In this document: in pieces, positions 34,148-42,907 of the stretch
How positions within the stretch are numbered: position 1 is the first letter of the stretch
Layout: every line of letters starts with the position of its first letter
Assembly: GCF_001561995.1 (NCBI RefSeq)
Contig: NZ_LLWC01000022.1
Location: 434,001 to 498,000, forward strand
Source: Polycladidibacter hongkongensis
GTDB taxonomy: Bacteria > Pseudomonadota > Alphaproteobacteria > Rhizobiales > Stappiaceae
Direction of reading: 5' to 3'
DNA: 64,000 bases
The notes under the pieces: model-generated
The model's database searches: none
What the model was told of the DNA's origin: nothing
Seen by the model: only the letters and a program-made list of their open reading frames with translations
Position numbers and translations under genes: made by a program

Positions 34148-35239
34148 CTATTTGATGAAGTACACGCCGGAGCTACGCAGTCGACGTGCGATCAGGACTA
34201 CGGTTGTCGTAGTCGCCCGGTACAGCGCGTAGCGATCATGGGGCCGCGCGGGAGTGTGGCGTTTTTTGCGCTGCCCTTTCATGTACTGCAGCTCGATGGC
34301 GTTCATATCGATATCGAGCATCGCTTTTTGCCAGCCCATATCGTCAAGTGTCGGATCGTAGATAATATCTGTATCCGCAAACGAGACCGCAGGCATGAAG
34401 CCGTCCAACGACGGTTTAGTAGCCCCGTTGGCCCAACCACGTTGGGTGTAAAGGCCGTTGGCTCGGAGCTCCCTCTCATACGCATCAATGTAGTCCGAAC
34501 CAGCGAACTTCATCGAGCGCCGCTTGCCTTGGGAGAACCGGTTAAGCTGCTTGTGCTCTTTCTGCATGTACTGGATTAACGTACCACCGCCGGTAGGACT
34601 GGACGTAATCGCGTCATCGCCACTCCCCGCGTCATGGGCGTCTTTAGTGGCGGCGCGGTTGCGCCACCAAGGGTTAGCGCCCCGGGAAACACCCCCTGTT
34701 GTCCCTGCAGCGGGGTCGAGCAGTATGAACGCCCCCACCCCAGCCAGAGCTTTCGCGTCAGTAGTCCCATCCCCGTGGAGTAATGCGTCGAGGCCGATAT
34801 CATAATCTTCCTCGAAGTCGATCACTTTCTCGTCCAGTAGGTTGGCCAATTGAACGGCTTCAGCGTCTGTCACAGGCGAAGTGACTGCGGTGCCGTCGCG
34901 CTCAATCACTTCGATACCCGCCATTTTGAGCTCAGTGTGCGTGATACCCATGCCGATGTGATGTTCGCGCCACTTATAGCCAGCTCGCTTGTTCTTCACG
35001 GGATTGCCATAGGATACCTGATCGTCATGTGAGTACCCGGCGAGTGAGAGCTGACCTGCACCTGCACGCACCCCCGCAGTGACTTTTTCTTTACCGCCGA
35101 CAAACGATTTGGCTCGTTTGTCGAAGGCCTTCAGCATGGGCTTGTCTTGCACGTCTTGCCGCGTGACCTGCCCTCGTCGATCATACGCATCCAATGTGGT
35201 ATTGGTGATGTTCTCGATTTCAGCACTTGTAAAAGGCAT
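34148..35239 (-). CDS. Major capsid protein
   Basis: 363 residues. FTSAEIENITNTTLDAYDRRG start, a central G-rich loop and YMKGQRKKRHTPARPHDRYA near the end give the look of an HK97-fold coat protein of the podovirus/P22-like type. It follows the scaffold gene with a 10-base gap, the standard order portal-scaffold-coat. A GC-rich gap of 59 bases follows. Confidence 0.8.
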   Translation of the reverse strand: MPFTSAEIENITNTTLDAYDRRGQVTRQDVQDKPMLKAFDKRAKSFVGGKEKVTAGVRAGAGQLSLAGYSHDDQVSYGNPVKNKRAGYKWREHHIGMGITHTELKMAGIEVIERDGTAVTSPVTDAEAVQLANLLDEKVIDFEEDYDIGLDALLHGDGTTDAKALAGVGAFILLDPAAGTTGGVSRGANPWWRNRAATKDAHDAGSGDDAITSSPTGGGTLIQYMQKEHKQLNRFSQGKRRSMKFAGSDYIDAYERELRANGLYTQRGWANGATKPSLDGFMPAVSFADTDIIYDPTLDDMGWQKAMLDIDMNAIELQYMKGQRKKRHTPARPHDRYALYRATTTTVVLIARRLRSSGVYFIK

Positions 35240-35249
35240 AGGTTAGTCC

Positions 35250-36287
35250 TCAGATTTTGCCTTTAGATCGGACGATATCAATCGTCTCCATTGTCTCGAT
35301 AGGCTTTCGGCTGGAGGCGGGCGCTGACACCCCGCCGGTTACGGGATTAATCACAGGCTTACGGCTCTTAGAGAACTGAGCCACCCGCTTATTCACCCTC
35401 TGGAGAGCTTTATCAAGCTGAGCGCGGACCTGTTCCGGGTTGGACGGGGAGCCCTCTTCCTTGTGTAGGAGTAAAACCTCTCCGTGCAGCATTTGGCGCT
35501 TGTGCTCGGCGTCAGGGTCGGACCGAAGCCATTTTTCTTCCCAGTGCCCCGCAGCGCTAACAACCTTGCGCTTCGCTTCTTCAGCTACGCGGTTTTGCTG
35601 TATATGCTGCGAGTGCCGGCTGCGAACCTTCATTGCGTTCTCGCGAGCTCGGGATCTTGAGATCTGAAACGCAACTTCATTCGACATTGCACCGCTTCGC
35701 ACTTGCCCTTTGAGGTCCTCAGGCAGAACTTCCCCTGCGGCGGTGGCCAGAGACGTAAGAGTAGGGCGTAAGCGCTCCCACGCCTCAACCGGGTCAAGCT
35801 TCATGAGCGCCATAATCTCTATGCCGCTCGCCACGTCGCTTTCGCTTAGGCCGTTTTCTTCCATGTAGCCGGTTAGTTTTTCAAAACCGGACACTTTATG
35901 CGACGTCTCCTCCCTATAACGCCGCAGTTCCTGGAGATTACCGATCAGCTTTTTAAAACGTGGATGCTTATGGAACGGCTCGCTTTCCCAGTCAGCAGGG
36001 TCAGCCGAGACGTCTTCCGGCTCTTCAGTCTCCGCATCCACACTCTCCGTTTTTGCTTCTGCTGGCGAGGCGTCAGCTTGATCGGCGCGGGCTCTAACGA
36101 CGTCGTCTATCGCGTCCCTGACTAGGCCGCTAAATTCCGTCTCCTGCGCACTATTTTCGCCAAGAACCGCAGAGGGCGAAGCTGCGTCTTCAGCCACAGA
36201 GCCGAGCTCTTGTAACTGGTCGCGCCCATCTTGAGTTGAATTGTCGGCAGGTGACGATTCTGCCCCAAATACGTCCGTTCCGCTCAT
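35250..36287 (-). CDS. Scaffolding protein
   Basis: 345 residues, strongly acidic N-terminal half (Glu/Asp/Ala/Ser-rich, to about residue 115), helical middle and a basic C-terminal end (VNKRVAQFSKSRKPVINPV), the charge distribution of phage scaffolds that bind coat protein through a basic C-terminus. AGGAG precedes the ATG. Confidence 0.75.
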   Translation of the reverse strand: MSGTDVFGAESSPADNSTQDGRDQLQELGSVAEDAASPSAVLGENSAQETEFSGLVRDAIDDVVRARADQADASPAEAKTESVDAETEEPEDVSADPADWESEPFHKHPRFKKLIGNLQELRRYREETSHKVSGFEKLTGYMEENGLSESDVASGIEIMALMKLDPVEAWERLRPTLTSLATAAGEVLPEDLKGQVRSGAMSNEVAFQISRSRARENAMKVRSRHSQHIQQNRVAEEAKRKVVSAAGHWEEKWLRSDPDAEHKRQMLHGEVLLLHKEEGSPSNPEQVRAQLDKALQRVNKRVAQFSKSRKPVINPVTGGVSAPASSRKPIETMETIDIVRSKGKI

Positions 36288-36367
36288 AGTTTTCTCCTAA
36301 GTAGGCTTGCCATTTTGTATCACGTAATATGATATTTAATCAATTGTATCCTTACACTTCATACACT

Positions 36368-38452
36368 CTAGACCTGATTATTCCCCCCTGGCGGCAACGT
36401 TCCGGCAGGACCGGAAGGGGCGCTTGGTCCGTTGTTAAAACCCTGATGCCCTTGCGCGGCGGGGTTGTCGTTAGGGTCCGCGGGTGTAGGTTGCGTAAGA
36501 CCGTTCTGCGCTACGATAGAGGGTAAATTATCCGCAATGGCTTCGGTGAGATCCAGCTTATCATCAAGCCGGCGGATTGTCTCTCGAGCTAGCCAGTGCG
36601 GCTGCACCCCCGGCATTTGGATAAGGAAGGGCAGCATCCTCTCCCAGTTCTGTAGCTCAGCCGCAGCGTTTGGCTTGCCGCTCGAGCCTGCTTCGATCTC
36701 AAGCCTGATCTCTTGGGCGATTTCGCTCAGACCAAGCTCAGGCCAAAAAGCTCCGGGCCCGGCGATTTTGCGCACAGTCTGCCGGCTCAACTCCTGCAGC
36801 ATGATTTGACCTGCCGCCCTGGTGACTGAAGTCAGGAATAAGTCGAGGTCGTCTACCGCCAAGCCAACCCCAGCCATGCGCGCTCCTTCCGCAATCGAAC
36901 TTTCCGTTGCCGTGGCTTTGGCAACAGCGCCGAACTGAGCTTCCTGCGAACCGGTCACCAGCTGTATATCTGTGAAGTTCTGGCCGGTTTCGTACAAGTT
37001 AGGATCTACAGAGGGCATAGGAAGTCGCTGAAACACATCTTGGATTTTTTGATTTTCGCCTATGTTAATTTCAGTAACAGAAAACGGCTCGGCGAGTGCG
37101 AGCGCGCCTTTGTCCTCGTCGGAAAGACCTGAATGCTTTGATGCTACGAAGCGAGGCCGTGCGGCACTTCTGTGCTCTCGCTGGCCTTGCCTTGACTGGT
37201 TGTAGTCGTGCTGCATATCTCGGATCAGGCGTACGTCGGAGAGCGGGAACAGCTCCTCCTCGTGCTCGGTTTCGTTAGGAGCAAGCGCGAAAACCGGCCA
37301 GAATTGCTCTACATAAACATCCGGAGCGGCGGGTTCGCGTAGAAACGCCGGATGCCCCTCCGTCACATAATAAACAAGACCCGCGACTTTATCGTAGTGC
37401 TTAAACACAGTCACATTCCTCCGGTCAGCGCGATCCGCGCTCTCTCCCCGATCGGAGTTGTCGTTAAGCTCGTGCTCGCGCTGACTGCTGCCTAGCTTTA
37501 CATTAAATTTTTTCTCGACTTCCTCGCAGGAGTACGAATAGCTAATCGTCAGCCAGCGCCCCCCTTTGAACCCGCTAAGGCTTTTACATTCGCAGTCAGG
37601 TATAACCTGAGTTGACGCGGGAAAATCGAAAACCAAGCCCTCTTGCGCTATAATTGGCTCGTTATCCGCCAGCGACTGAGCGGAGTACATCAGCTCTGCG
37701 TTTTTCGCTTCGTCACGGGACCCGTCTAAAGCTGTATCCGCCATCGAGCCAGCCACGCCCTCGGCCATGCCTTGCGCCTGCTCATACAACCACCGGGCCC
37801 TCTCCGGTGTATCAGGCGCTCTTTCATCAAGCGACAGCTGGTTTTCATACTCGCGCTTAAAATTAATCTCTATGTAGCCTACGGAGTTTATGAGCGCGCG
37901 ACTGACCAACTCCTTCATCGCGTGCTTAAAACCCAAGGGCGGTTGTTCGTTCATGAAGTACGCGAGCAGAACCTCGAGCGTCTTGCCTATCTTTTTTGCA
38001 TTTCGCCGCGCTGTCATACCCTGTTGGAAGTCTGCCAAAAGGCTTTGCGCCTCCGCGACCTCTGCGTTTTCAAGCAGGGCCTCGGGCTCTACTAACCTCA
38101 TCCCGATACTTTGCTGGGCCTGTTGCACAACCATCATAGCTGTCTGCAGACTTTGGTCACTTTCATCCCAAATCGCGAAGTCTAATCTTGGCCTCCGCCG
38201 GGCTACTGCCTTCGGGTCTTTGGCGTAAAGTGCGGCGGTTTTCATACGCACATGCTGATGCGTTAAGTTGGCTACATAACAACCGTTGTTGACCCACTCT
38301 GATGTCGCGCCTTGCCTGGCGAATTCCTGGTCCTCGCGCATCCGGTCGAAATCTGACTTCCACCGAGCCAGATCTGCCTTAATACGCGCCAGTATTTTAG
38401 TTACCAGGGCGGGTGCGCCATCAGGTGCCTCTACGCTGTCGACTTTATCCAT
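36368..38452 (-). CDS. Portal protein
   Basis: 694 residues. The helical N-terminus, the central KHYDKVAGLVYYVTEGHPAFL and VYVEQFWPVFALAPNETEHEEELFPLSDV region and the FTDIQLVTGSQEAQFGAVAKATATE stretch match P22-type/podovirus portal proteins in size and arrangement. It follows terL with an 8-base overlap. The C-terminal tail is Pro/Asn-rich. Confidence 0.8.
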   Translation of the reverse strand: MDKVDSVEAPDGAPALVTKILARIKADLARWKSDFDRMREDQEFARQGATSEWVNNGCYVANLTHQHVRMKTAALYAKDPKAVARRRPRLDFAIWDESDQSLQTAMMVVQQAQQSIGMRLVEPEALLENAEVAEAQSLLADFQQGMTARRNAKKIGKTLEVLLAYFMNEQPPLGFKHAMKELVSRALINSVGYIEINFKREYENQLSLDERAPDTPERARWLYEQAQGMAEGVAGSMADTALDGSRDEAKNAELMYSAQSLADNEPIIAQEGLVFDFPASTQVIPDCECKSLSGFKGGRWLTISYSYSCEEVEKKFNVKLGSSQREHELNDNSDRGESADRADRRNVTVFKHYDKVAGLVYYVTEGHPAFLREPAAPDVYVEQFWPVFALAPNETEHEEELFPLSDVRLIRDMQHDYNQSRQGQREHRSAARPRFVASKHSGLSDEDKGALALAEPFSVTEINIGENQKIQDVFQRLPMPSVDPNLYETGQNFTDIQLVTGSQEAQFGAVAKATATESSIAEGARMAGVGLAVDDLDLFLTSVTRAAGQIMLQELSRQTVRKIAGPGAFWPELGLSEIAQEIRLEIEAGSSGKPNAAAELQNWERMLPFLIQMPGVQPHWLARETIRRLDDKLDLTEAIADNLPSIVAQNGLTQPTPADPNDNPAAQGHQGFNNGPSAPSGPAGTLPPGGNNQV

Positions 38453-40022
38453 TCAAAAACCCTCGCTTTGCCCTCCGCGCTTGCTGCGCGCTCTCTTGCA
38501 ACACCCACCCGAGCGTTCCTGTCTTAGGCCGTGATACCCGTTCACGAACGGAGGGGCCCGACTGGACGCCTAAGCCCAACCCGATGAGAGCGAGTGTATC
38601 TACAAAATCGTCAAACGTACCGTTTGGGAATTGCATCATTTGATCGATGGATCTCTCCACCCAAGGCGCGTCTTTCGGAAAGAACACCTTACCTTGCGCA
38701 ACCCGAGCGGCGATCGATTGAGCCTTTTGCGCCTTATCCCCCGAGGGGGAGACATTAGCTATATTTAGGTACTTACCCGTCTCACGCATGCGCCTGTTTA
38801 AAAAAGGTCCAATAGATTTCGCTATCTGTCCTTTTTCCGCCCACCATATTAAAGGCCGCAGCCCGCCCGTCCCTCCCATATTGAGCATCATTTCAACAGC
38901 AACGTCAGTGGCGAGGCGGTCCCAAATGCAATCCAAGAGGTACATGTTATCCAGCTTATCTACGCCGACCTTTAGCATGACGGTGAAGTCACGCTTTTGT
39001 GCGGTGGATACTGCGTGGTCGGAAGCCGCATATATGCGCAGCTCCTCCGGCAGATCACCGGGGTTGTAGTATCTAATATTATCCCGCTTAAACAGCGTCC
39101 CGTCCGCTGCCGTTGGGCGCTGCTGGTATAAGGCTTCAAAACCCAGCGGATCGAAAGCCCTCATCTCCTCCAGAAAATCTAAATCGAAACGATCAGGCCC
39201 GTCCGGCCACAGAGGCTCTCCGGGAACCCGGCCTAACGGGTCATCGTCTTCCGCTATCGCCGGCAGATTAATGACCTTGATCTTTTTCGCGAGCTTCTCG
39301 CTGAAATAGGGGTTCTCTGGGTCTGTTAAACGACCGATCGGGTCGTCTGTGTGCCAGCGAGTGAACGTCATAATGACGAGTTTAGACCCTCGACGGCGCG
39401 ACAACATGACCCTCGTCAGCCACCTCCAAGCTTGATCTCGGATCGCCTGTGAGTTTGCCTCCTTATCGTCTTTTAGTAGATCGTCGATAATAGCTAGGTG
39501 TGCGCCTCGGCCCGTGAGGGGGCCGCCCCGCCCTACGAAGTACGCCCCGCCCCCGCGCGTAGTCTTCAGCCTGTTCGACGCCTTCCCGTCCTTCGCCAGC
39601 TCGGTCTCGGGAAATACTTGTTTATAGCGGTCACTCTGGATGATATCGCGAACCTGCCCCCCGAAATCCTGTGCGAACTCATCGCTATACGTCCCCACTG
39701 CGACCTCGTGATGCGGGTAGAGGCCTAAATAGAACGCCGGTAGTCTTCGGGAGACTTGTTCCGATTTGCCGTGGCGCGGGGGCATTGTGAGTATCAAAAA
39801 TGGTATTTCCGCGGCGATTACTCGCTCGATAGCCTGAGCGAGCCCGTCATGATGCCTTGCGTTATCGTATGCGGACTTCTCGGGATTATTTGGGTCCCCT
39901 TGGTCCGGCATGGTGTGCTTGATAAATGGCATAAACCTTTCTCGGCTTTGAAGGATGTTCCGCTGAAACTTCAACAGCCTGAGCTGCTCGTCCGTCGCTG
40001 TACGCACATCTACTTCGGGCAT
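38445..40022 (-). CDS. terL: Terminase large subunit
   Basis: 525 residues. N-terminal packaging ATPase: Walker A PPRHGKSE at 81-88 and Walker B LAIIDDLLKD about 175-184, followed by an MTFTRWHTDDPIGR coupling segment. C-terminal RNase H-like nuclease domain begins about 330 with AASDHAVSTAQKRDFTVML. Cuts concatemers and pumps DNA into the prohead. Its small subunit is encoded 7 kb upstream in the transcript. Confidence 0.92.
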   Translation of the reverse strand: MPEVDVRTATDEQLRLLKFQRNILQSRERFMPFIKHTMPDQGDPNNPEKSAYDNARHHDGLAQAIERVIAAEIPFLILTMPPRHGKSEQVSRRLPAFYLGLYPHHEVAVGTYSDEFAQDFGGQVRDIIQSDRYKQVFPETELAKDGKASNRLKTTRGGGAYFVGRGGPLTGRGAHLAIIDDLLKDDKEANSQAIRDQAWRWLTRVMLSRRRGSKLVIMTFTRWHTDDPIGRLTDPENPYFSEKLAKKIKVINLPAIAEDDDPLGRVPGEPLWPDGPDRFDLDFLEEMRAFDPLGFEALYQQRPTAADGTLFKRDNIRYYNPGDLPEELRIYAASDHAVSTAQKRDFTVMLKVGVDKLDNMYLLDCIWDRLATDVAVEMMLNMGGTGGLRPLIWWAEKGQIAKSIGPFLNRRMRETGKYLNIANVSPSGDKAQKAQSIAARVAQGKVFFPKDAPWVERSIDQMMQFPNGTFDDFVDTLALIGLGLGVQSGPSVRERVSRPKTGTLGWVLQESAQQARRAKRGFLNG

Positions 40023-40025
40023 CCC

Positions 40026-40124
40026 CTACCCCCCATAGGCAGCAACAAGCACAATGAACAACCCCCACAAGGCTGTGACTGCGCCTAACATCTGAACCGG
40101 CTTTAACAAGGGATCCTGCTTCAT
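40026..40124 (-). CDS. 32-residue membrane peptide in the lysis cassette
   Basis: A very short gene: ATG at 40124 overlaps the upstream stop as ATGA, and TAG at 40026 ends just before terL. Product: a short polar start (MKQDPLLKPVQM) and one hydrophobic helix (about 13-30) ending AAYGG. Likely a small holin or holin-regulating peptide, but this is inference from topology and position. Confidence 0.5.
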   Translation of the reverse strand: MKQDPLLKPVQMLGAVTALWGLFIVLVAAYGG

Positions 40125-40417
40125 TTACCCGCCCTTAAAAGTTTGAGAACGTCCCTCCACGTCAATTCGGTTGCAGCGCGTACGATGGAGTAGCCGGTGA
40201 CCACGAGGAGCCCAGCCAGCGCATCTCGCCAATAAACGGCGGACAGAGAAAGCGTCTCCATAAGAATGGGTGTAAGAAGTTGCGCGCACACGAGCCCAGA
40301 CACCCCTCGCGCAACTACATTCAACACGGTCTTTGGCCTGGAGACCAAAACCGAGGCGACGAACGCCCCGACTAACGCCAGCAGCAGCGACCATGGGCTC
40401 TCAATATTCCATTTCAT
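40121..40417 (-). CDS. Small two/three-helix membrane protein (holin-like)
   Basis: 98 residues with hydrophobic helices at about 9-27, 36-54 and 65-82 and a basic tail. Sits in the lysis cassette between another membrane protein and the 32-residue peptide. Possibly a holin; not assigned to a family. Confidence 0.6.
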   Translation of the reverse strand: MKWNIESPWSLLLALVGAFVASVLVSRPKTVLNVVARGVSGLVCAQLLTPILMETLSLSAVYWRDALAGLLVVTGYSIVRAATELTWRDVLKLLRAGK

Positions 40418-40420
40418 CTA

Positions 40421-40768
40421 TCACCACCTTCTGCGCGCTTCGTAGAAGAAGAGATATGCCATGACCGCGCCGACATAGCTGTCTATTGGCTCCGGCAGTT
40501 TCGCAATGACCCATGTTTGAGGCGAAATGCAAGCGCTGCAGAACAGCATAGAGTAGAGAACGACAGACCCGACATACGCAGACGAGATAACAACCATGGG
40601 CGCGAGCAACCAAGCGAACCCCGGAATCTGTCCTTGAGCAGCAGCTCGCTTCTCCTGAAATCGCAAACGCATCTCTTCATGCCGCTGCTCCGTGTCCGCT
40701 CTACGCAACAAAACGGAAGTGAGAAACCTCAACGCCGCGGGTGCTGCAGCGAGTATCGCGCTAATCAC
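40421..40768 (-). CDS. Holin-like membrane protein (3TM type, putative)
   Basis: 115 residues from a GTG at 40768, preceded by AGGGAGAA and overlapping the upstream stop; a longer ATG form at 40870 would cover most of the neighbouring gene. An amphipathic Ala-rich start, a Glu/Arg-rich helix about 30-50, then two or three hydrophobic helices (about 56-78, 95-110). This resembles 3TM-type holins of alphaproteobacterial phages and gene transfer agents. Confidence 0.55.
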   Translation of the reverse strand: MISAILAAAPAALRFLTSVLLRRADTEQRHEEMRLRFQEKRAAAQGQIPGFAWLLAPMVVISSAYVGSVVLYSMLFCSACISPQTWVIAKLPEPIDSYVGAVMAYLFFYEARRRW

Positions 40769-40967
40769 GATTGCTTCTCCCTGCCGGAGTTGTTGTGTAG
40801 AAACGCAAAACCACATTCGCGATCGCGACAGCGGCGATGAACTTAGGCGCGTGCCCTGGAATGATCTCACTCAAACCTGGCACCTGAGACACCTCTGTGG
40901 CTAGTGCCACCCCGCCAACGACCGCGTTGACCGCAAAAGTGCGGAACCCCTTCAACTTACCCAGCAT
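40761..40967 (-). CDS. Small membrane protein in the lysis cassette
   Basis: 68 residues from the ATG at 40967 (an in-frame ATG at 41033 lies inside the endolysin gene and has no RBS). Hydrophobic segments about 10-27 and 40-57. The end overlaps the holin-like gene's GTG. The cassette order is endolysin, this gene, 3TM-like holin, holin-like, 32-residue peptide. Confidence 0.55.
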   Translation of the reverse strand: MLGKLKGFRTFAVNAVVGGVALATEVSQVPGLSEIIPGHAPKFIAAVAIANVVLRFYTTTPAGRSNRD

Positions 40968-40968
40968 T

Positions 40969-41634
40969 TCATCCTCCAAAGATTGACTTGAAAATAGCCT
41001 GCAACTCTTCAAAGAATGACAGAATTGCAGCACATGCAGCGGTGAAGACCAAGGGTAGCGCTCTCGAGTTTATAGGCCGGCGCCCCTTTTTGATAAGCGC
41101 TGCTTCGACATCTTCGCGTACGCGGACGCGTTTGGCTGAGGACCATACGGGGGTACCGCGTATCGGGTTCACGCGTTCGTAAACAGTTGTATACCCGTCC
41201 GAACAATAGACGCCGTGGAAGAAAAGCCGAGCTTCAGCGCGTCGTCGATCGATGATCTCCTTCGGTTTGTTGTACCAAAGGAATGCTTCTTCAGCGCCGT
41301 GAACGTCCCCTGCCAGAAATCGCTTTACCCAGGTCGCCCGGTTAATCGCTCCAGTGTTCCAGTGGAAAGAAATAGCAGCGGCGCGCTCGTGCGGTAAAAG
41401 CCGTACACCGCTAAACGCTCGATCGACCTGACCTGCATATATCTCCAGAACGGAAATGAAAATCTCGATGCAGCTCTGCATGTCGGCGGGCTTGCCTTTA
41501 AAAGCCTCGGGGTCGACGCCGGATGCTGCCGTCAACCCGAACCCCCACGTGCCTGTGCCGACACTGTCCTTATACATTTCCCGAACACAAGCTTCGTGAT
41601 GCGCGACTTCCAGCACTTCAGCGACAGATATCAT
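40969..41634 (-). CDS. Endolysin, T4 lysozyme-like (GH24)
   Basis: 221 residues from the ATG at 41634 with AAGGCG upstream; an alternative ATG at 41679 overlaps the previous stop (TAATG) but has no RBS. The catalytic triad has the exact T4 lysozyme spacing: E14, D23 and T29 (E-x8-D-x5-T). The C-terminal half is extended and ends in a hydrophobic segment (about 195-212) that may be a membrane anchor. It cuts the peptidoglycan glycan strand at lysis. Confidence 0.85.
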   Translation of the reverse strand: MISVAEVLEVAHHEACVREMYKDSVGTGTWGFGLTAASGVDPEAFKGKPADMQSCIEIFISVLEIYAGQVDRAFSGVRLLPHERAAAISFHWNTGAINRATWVKRFLAGDVHGAEEAFLWYNKPKEIIDRRRAEARLFFHGVYCSDGYTTVYERVNPIRGTPVWSSAKRVRVREDVEAALIKKGRRPINSRALPLVFTAACAAILSFFEELQAIFKSIFGG

Positions 41635-41646
41635 CGTGATACGCCT

Positions 41647-41678
41647 TGTATGATTGTTGTCAGCAACGCAATCATACA
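41647..41678. repeat. Perfect 10-bp inverted repeat before the endolysin gene
   Basis: TGTATGATTG (41647-41656) and CAATCATACA (41669-41678) with 12 bases between. It lies directly upstream of the preferred endolysin start and touches its ribosome site, so it could be an RNA hairpin or an operator. The arms contain the TGTATGAT element found repeatedly in this prophage. Confidence 0.55.
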
Positions 41679-42467
41679 TTAAAAACGCACTAACGTCACC
41701 GCATACTTTACTTCTGGGATCGTAACAGGCGAACCCGTTCCGTTAAAGGCGGCAAAGGTAACCTTGCCGGGTGTCGCGATGTGCCCGAAAAGCAAGACAC
41801 CTAGGGGGTGCTCCGCAGGGGGCGCGATCAACACCCGGTCATGCTCCTCCACCCCCTCCACCTCGACAGGAACACACACGGACGCGCCTGTAGCCACGTT
41901 CCCGAACGCGAACTGTACCTTGACCGCTATCACCTTTCTAAGGGCGTTTACGAGCCCCTCCCCTGCCGATACTGTCAGGGTTTTATGGGCGTCGCTTGGT
42001 TTAAAGCTCGATACGTCTGCCAAAGGGCGCTGCGCATCGATAGCTTCTTTCGTTAGCTCAGCAGTCATCACGCCGCCGCCCTCCCCTTTTTTCGCCCGGT
42101 CTTGCTGCGCTATACTTCTTAGACTGTCTACAGCTTTTTTTGTCGAAGCGGGCGTCATAATCAGGTCTTGTGCAACTCCTGCCGCCCCTTGCTCGTCGCT
42201 GGCAAACGCAGCGGGGTCTAGGTCATACGTCGTCACCCCACCTCTGGGACCTAGTAAGGTCTTAAGTTGATCCGAGATGCTGTCGATAGTTACGACGCCG
42301 TTACGAAGCCTCCCATCAGCACGCAGTAAGCCCTCGATCTTCGCTGCCTGCGTCTGGAGTTCCGAGGAAAGCTCAGTTTGCATGACATCGAGCTTAATGC
42401 CCGGCAACGGCGCGCTTGGATTGTTCGCTTGGAAATTTGCGAAAGAAAATGTGGCTTTAAAAGTCAT
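41679..42467 (-). CDS. Tail fibre/spike-associated protein
   Basis: 262 residues from the ATG at 42467 (GAGAG upstream; the earlier in-frame ATG at 42506 overlaps the preceding gene). MTFKATFSFANFQANNPSAP is a common N-terminus of phage tail fibre proteins, followed by LLRADGRLRNGVVTIDSISD, an element shared with the larger fibre at 42907. Helical middle and beta-rich C-terminus. Confidence 0.65.
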   Translation of the reverse strand: MTFKATFSFANFQANNPSAPLPGIKLDVMQTELSSELQTQAAKIEGLLRADGRLRNGVVTIDSISDQLKTLLGPRGGVTTYDLDPAAFASDEQGAAGVAQDLIMTPASTKKAVDSLRSIAQQDRAKKGEGGGVMTAELTKEAIDAQRPLADVSSFKPSDAHKTLTVSAGEGLVNALRKVIAVKVQFAFGNVATGASVCVPVEVEGVEEHDRVLIAPPAEHPLGVLLFGHIATPGKVTFAAFNGTGSPVTIPEVKYAVTLVRF

Positions 42468-42484
42468 TGCTTTAAGCTCTCTTT

Positions 42485-42907
42485 CTAACCAGTCACAGCA
42501 GGCCACAGCTCAGCGGCGGTTACATCATCGGGCAGCGGCTCCATGGCCTCAAGTGCGTCTGAGGCGGCGCGAATAGCGGTGATATGGTCCCAGATCACCT
42601 GCCCTGCTGCGACCTCTGCCCGTCCTTCGGCGGTTAGTGTGGCACCCTGAGAGAGCCTGAGCGCCAACTCGGCGGCGCGAGCTGTCAGGTTGCGCTGTTT
42701 CCATTCGGGGCAATAGCTAACAATCCGGCGATGCGCCTCGGCTTTGATCTGAGCGATTATCTCGGCGCGAGTTGGAGGTTCTGGTTCTGGATCCGGAACA
42801 CGTTCCCAGCCATCGGCGCCGTATTTACCGGTGAGCCAGTTTTCAAACTCAGGGGTATCGCGGCCGACAATTTCGCGGCTTTCTTTTTTAATCAGGTAGT
42901 TGGTCAT
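42485..42907 (-). CDS. Putative tail fibre assembly/chaperone protein
   Basis: 140 residues. Begins with a short beta segment, then a Pro/Glu hinge (VPDPEPEPPTRAEI) and a helical body with RRIVSYCPEWKQRN, a pattern often found in small genes following tail fibre genes. The ATG overlaps the stop of the large fibre gene. Function inferred from position. Confidence 0.55.
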   Translation of the reverse strand: MTNYLIKKESREIVGRDTPEFENWLTGKYGADGWERVPDPEPEPPTRAEIIAQIKAEAHRRIVSYCPEWKQRNLTARAAELALRLSQGATLTAEGRAEVAAGQVIWDHITAIRAASDALEAMEPLPDDVTAAELWPAVTG

